A DNA stretch of 42,449 nucleotides from a virus, in IMG/VR virus record IMGVR_UViG_3300028837_003179, positions 1-42,449 of that record; one strand, written 5' to 3'. Each line of letters opens with the position of its first letter. Position 1 is the first letter of the stretch. The notes beneath the pieces are model-generated. The model was given only the letters and a program-made list of their open reading frames with translations. It did no database searches and was not told the origin of the DNA. Below are positions 40,272 through 42,449 of this stretch, in pieces. Both the position numbers and the translations under genes were made by a program.

Positions 40272-40539
40272 CGGTCTCCTTTTTGGATTGGGTTATATTC
40301 GCGTTTTTGTATAGAAGGGAGTGATATTTCTCCAAAACTCTCCGTTGTCCATTCTTCGACATCTCATCAAAAGACAAACTAAGCAAAGTATAGGCTACGT
40401 GTAGTTTGTGTCCGCCGCCTCCTCTGTTAAGCCTCATAATCGTGCCTTTGGTAATGCCTAGAAATTCGGCCAGCTTTGCATAACTGCGACAGCCGAACTT
40501 TTTCCTCAAATTATCAATATATTTCTTCACAGCCTCCAT
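40237..40539 (-). CDS. Helix-turn-helix transcription regulator
   Basis: This 100-residue protein has a HTH at about residues 16-45 (CRSYAKLAEFLGITKGTIMR, then LNRGGGGH), typical of phage Cro/CI-like N-terminal domains. It is a candidate for the regulator of the operator region 36369-36689 and of the TTGCGTTA sites upstream of the protelomerase. It is coupled to both neighbours: its ATG shares one base with the upstream stop (TAATG), and its end overlaps the next gene. Confidence 0.65.
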   Translation of the reverse strand: MEAVKKYIDNLRKKFGCRSYAKLAEFLGITKGTIMRLNRGGGGHKLHVAYTLLSLSFDEMSKNGQRRVLEKYHSLLYKNANITQSKKETDELPRQEKQID

Positions 40540-40802
40540 TAGATTAAAATCCGTTTTTTATACATATCCCACACCGCGCCCAAGGCGATCTCGAAGAAAT
40601 AAAATTTATCATGGATAGCGTTGATCAGTCGTTTGATGGCCGGCTGTTTGATGAATTCGCAGCGTGTCTGAAAGGGGACCGCCAGAAGCCAGCGCAAGTC
40701 CTGGTTATCATCTATGAGATGGAAGAGGCAATGGTCGGCAAACATTTCATCGGCGCACAGCCAGGCTTTTTTCAGCAGTTTCGATCTATTCAGTTTTTCC
40801 AT
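40539..40802 (-). CDS. Hypothetical small protein
   Basis: This 87-residue, helical, aromatic- and cysteine-containing protein begins MEKLNRSKLLKKAWLCADEM. It precedes and is coupled to the HTH gene, with a shared base at stop and start. AAAGGAG lies just upstream. No family was recognised. Confidence 0.55.
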   Translation of the reverse strand: MEKLNRSKLLKKAWLCADEMFADHCLFHLIDDNQDLRWLLAVPFQTRCEFIKQPAIKRLINAIHDKFYFFEIALGAVWDMYKKRILI

Positions 40803-41498
40803 TTTTCTCCTTTTGGTTTTAATTTGTGACTCGTTATATATAAAGGTATTTTTATGATACCATTAAGTCAAGCCCAAAAGGTGCTTTTATGATACCAATT
40901 TTGGGAGCGGCCAAAAATAGAAGAAGAATAGACTCTGCTGTTACTCACCCCTGAAAAGGGGTTCCTTTCCCTTGAAAAGGGGTTCCTAACCCACTAAAAA
41001 GGCTTCCTACCCCCCAAAAGTAAGCTCCTTTTCGGGTATAGTAACAAACCTAGTGATTTTAAGGACTTAATCAAATCAGGCTAATATTTTGCACTTTCTT
41101 TAATACAATTAAAAGACTTTTTATTAATTTTAACTGTTATTACTGTTATGTTAGGTGTTATGCTAACGTGCTAATATTTAAAGCCCATAACAGCTATAAC
41201 AGTAATAACACCTAAAAAAGCATAAATAAAAAATAGAAAAAAATCCGCGCTAAAAAATGTCTGTTTTTTTTTAAACAATTGAAAAATTAGCTGTTATGCT
41301 GTTATAGCTGTTATGGGCTTTTAAAATCAAGCACTTAGCATAACACCTCCATAACACCTATAACACCTAATTTGAAATTTTTCGCAAAAGGGTAAGGAAG
41401 CTGGAAGAGGACTCTGCGGGGAATTAGGGAAAAACAGTGGTATTAGAAACGGAAGGTAGATAAAAGGGGATGCTCCCGGAAATTTCCGGGAGATTTGG
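40803..41498. other. 700-base noncoding region with tandem hairpins, iterons and a long inverted repeat; origin or regulatory candidate
   Basis: Nothing codes here. (1) TTTTATGATACCA-type repeats with GGTAT/ATACC arms occur at about 40845-40895. (2) From about 40947 to 41035 the unit CCCYTGAAAAGGGGTTCC is repeated in tandem with decay, each unit a mini hairpin with a GAAA loop. (3) From about 41131 to 41370 the octamer-like words CTGTTAT/ATAACAG and GTGTTAT/ATAACACC are repeated a dozen times. They are arranged as a ~50-60-base imperfect inverted repeat whose core AAAGCCCATAACAGCTATAA at about 41179-41204 is matched exactly by its reverse complement at about 41300-41323. This is the densest repeat structure of the window. 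Confidence 0.7.
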
Positions 41499-41975
41499 TT
41501 AAGGGAGGTTGGCTTTTTGGTCGAGGATAATTTGTTCGATTTTGTTAGGGTCAGGAAGGCCATTAATGATCATGGGAAGCGAAAGGAGGCTTTTTTGATA
41601 TATAACGACATAACCGTTGTTAAAAGAACTCTGCGGCCAGCTGGCGCAGGCTGTGACTCTGTCGATTTCTGTTATTTCGATGCGTTTTTCTCCGGGAGTT
41701 CTATATATAACGGCTTTATTTGTTATGGTGAGAGTTGGGGCGGGAGTTTTCAGGATAAACCAAAACAATAGCAAGAGGAGACCTATTCCGTAAAAAAACA
41801 CCAGGCCGCAGAAGATGGTAAACCAGAGCGGCGCTGCTGCTGTCATTCTGTATTTATAGGTCGCTATTGTTTCCTCCGGAATACTCTGCCAGGGAGCCTG
41901 CATTCCGCAAAAAACGCAGGCTGAGGATTTAGATGATATTTTTTTATTGCACTCAGGGCATTTCATCAAAGACAT
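41499..41975 (-). CDS. Zinc-ribbon membrane protein with PH-like C-terminal domain
   Basis: This 158-residue protein starts MSLMKCPECNKKISSK and then ACVFCGM, a two-knuckle zinc ribbon (C-x2-C, C-x2-C). One long or two short membrane segments follow (PLWFTIFCGLVFFYGIGLLL, LLFWFIL). A beta-rich domain at about 85-140 (PTLTITNKAVIYRTPGEKRI, EITEIDRVTACAS) resembles the bPH2 domain. Such proteins are of unknown function and are found in both hosts and phages. The start lies close to a TTGATT/AATCA-containing region (41976-42021) that shares GATTTATTTCAA with the protelomerase upstream region. Confidence 0.6.
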   Translation of the reverse strand: MSLMKCPECNKKISSKSSACVFCGMQAPWQSIPEETIATYKYRMTAAAPLWFTIFCGLVFFYGIGLLLLLFWFILKTPAPTLTITNKAVIYRTPGEKRIEITEIDRVTACASWPQSSFNNGYVVIYQKSLLSLPMIINGLPDPNKIEQIILDQKANLP

Positions 41976-42021
41976 GTTGATTTGTTTTAAATCATAATGA
42001 ATTGAAATAAATCAGACTGAA

Positions 42022-42447
42022 TTATTTTTCATCGCCAAAGTTAATACTAATTGGGCCTATATTTTTAAGAGCACTGCCCAGAAGTTTCCCGATTACATCC
42101 AGACCAACATTGCCAATTTTACCAGACAATAACTCCAATAAATACGGAACTACATTGTTTTTATCGTCACGTGGGGATTGTTTGATTTTTTCCTTTAATG
42201 ATTGTATTTCCGATCTATTGTCGACATGCGCACTTTCTAGCAACGAACATCGCGCTTCAAGCTTTTTCACCATTTTTAGCAAACTTTTTTCATTACGCGG
42301 CGACAGCGCAACTGATTCTTTTTCATTATTATTCAGCCGCGACTCCTCCAATTGCGGTTTTTCGTCATTGGCTTTGTCAGTCAGTTCATCCAAGTCCAAA
42401 GAGGATGCATGGTCTATAAAATTATCGTCATTACTCGGCACAAACAT
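42022..42447 (-). CDS. Coiled-coil protein, possibly truncated by the window edge
   Basis: At least 141 residues: MFVPSNDDNFIDHASSLDLD, then an acidic polar part, a coiled coil (LLKMVKKLEARCSLLESAHV; IQSLKEKIKQS) and a more hydrophobic C-terminus (VPYLLELLSGKIGNVGLDVI). The ATG is two bases from the window end, so the true start and its promoter may lie outside. No family was recognised. Confidence 0.5.
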   Translation of the reverse strand: MFVPSNDDNFIDHASSLDLDELTDKANDEKPQLEESRLNNNEKESVALSPRNEKSLLKMVKKLEARCSLLESAHVDNRSEIQSLKEKIKQSPRDDKNNVVPYLLELLSGKIGNVGLDVIGKLLGSALKNIGPISINFGDEK

Positions 42448-42449
42448 AT

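Noticed and set aside
41153-41350. The long inverted repeat as the telomere site
   Set aside because: The arms are separated by ~90 unpaired bases and are made of repeated words. Known protelomerase targets are compact palindromes.
1-42449. Window ends as a joined circle or direct terminal repeat
   Set aside because: The first and last ~60 bases share no overlap and no palindrome forms across the junction, so circularity cannot be shown or excluded.

Overview
The window reads as one mobile element: a temperate, contractile-tailed (myovirus-type) phage that is probably kept as a linear, hairpin-ended plasmid rather than integrated. The evidence is a protelomerase (telomere resolvase, TelN/TelK/TelA family) at 350-1573, directly coupled to a ParA ATPase and a small ribbon-helix-helix (ParB/ParG-type) protein. 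A primase-helicase replication gene lies at 36970-39159, no phage integrase was found, and there is a full head-neck-tail-baseplate gene set. The total length (42.4 kb) is in the range of known telomere phages (N15, VP882, VHML, phiHAP-1), so this may be the whole element, although I cannot see a telomere at either edge. Lipoprotein signals, a putative outer-membrane barrel and ATTCCC-N8-GGGAAT repeats point to a Gram-negative host, probably a proteobacterium. I cannot name it.

Layout. 1-349: noncoding, with iteron-like TTTTTGTTGC repeats and promoter or operator sequence. 350-2974 (+): protelomerase, ParA, RHH protein, PD-(D/E)xK nuclease. 3113-36368 (-): the long late operon, transcribed right to left. 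In gene order it holds the portal, an outer-membrane protein, large terminase, a membrane protein with an FGE/C-type-lectin-like domain, a 3-TM protein, DUF2213-type prohead protease, cement protein, major capsid, connectors, an Acb2/Tad1-like anti-defence peptide, tail terminator, sheath, two tube-like proteins, a tail-assembly chaperone with a probable -1 frameshift, tape measure (split), Dit-like, plug, hub, Gp138-like spike, a lipoprotein, gp25 wedge, baseplate J, a C4 RNA/antirepressor immunity module, DUF2612 protein, fibre, fibre chaperone candidate, a large lipoprotein and small genes. 14403-15489 (+): a three-gene cassette of unknown function placed against the grain inside the tail genes. 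36368-36690: a two-promoter divergent control region. 36690-39159 (+): small HTH protein and primase-helicase. 39312-42447 (-): HTH regulator, coiled-coil proteins, a zinc-ribbon membrane protein, and a 700-base noncoding region with iterons and a long inverted repeat (origin or regulatory candidate).

How the parts work together. The protelomerase would resolve replicated DNA into hairpin-ended linear plasmids, and ParA plus the RHH protein would partition them. The primase-helicase would replicate them. The divergent operator region (two copies of TTGCGTYAACGYGA) would decide between replication and late expression. The C4-like antisense RNA, small gene and P22_AR_N antirepressor resemble the P1 immI and N15 immA anti-immunity loci and would control induction. 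About 35 copies of a short palindromic repeat, apparently all in one orientation, fill almost every gap between late genes and are absent from the plasmid-maintenance and replication genes. Several envelope-targeted cargo proteins suggest surface conversion of the lysogen.

No endolysin, clear holin or small terminase subunit could be recognised.
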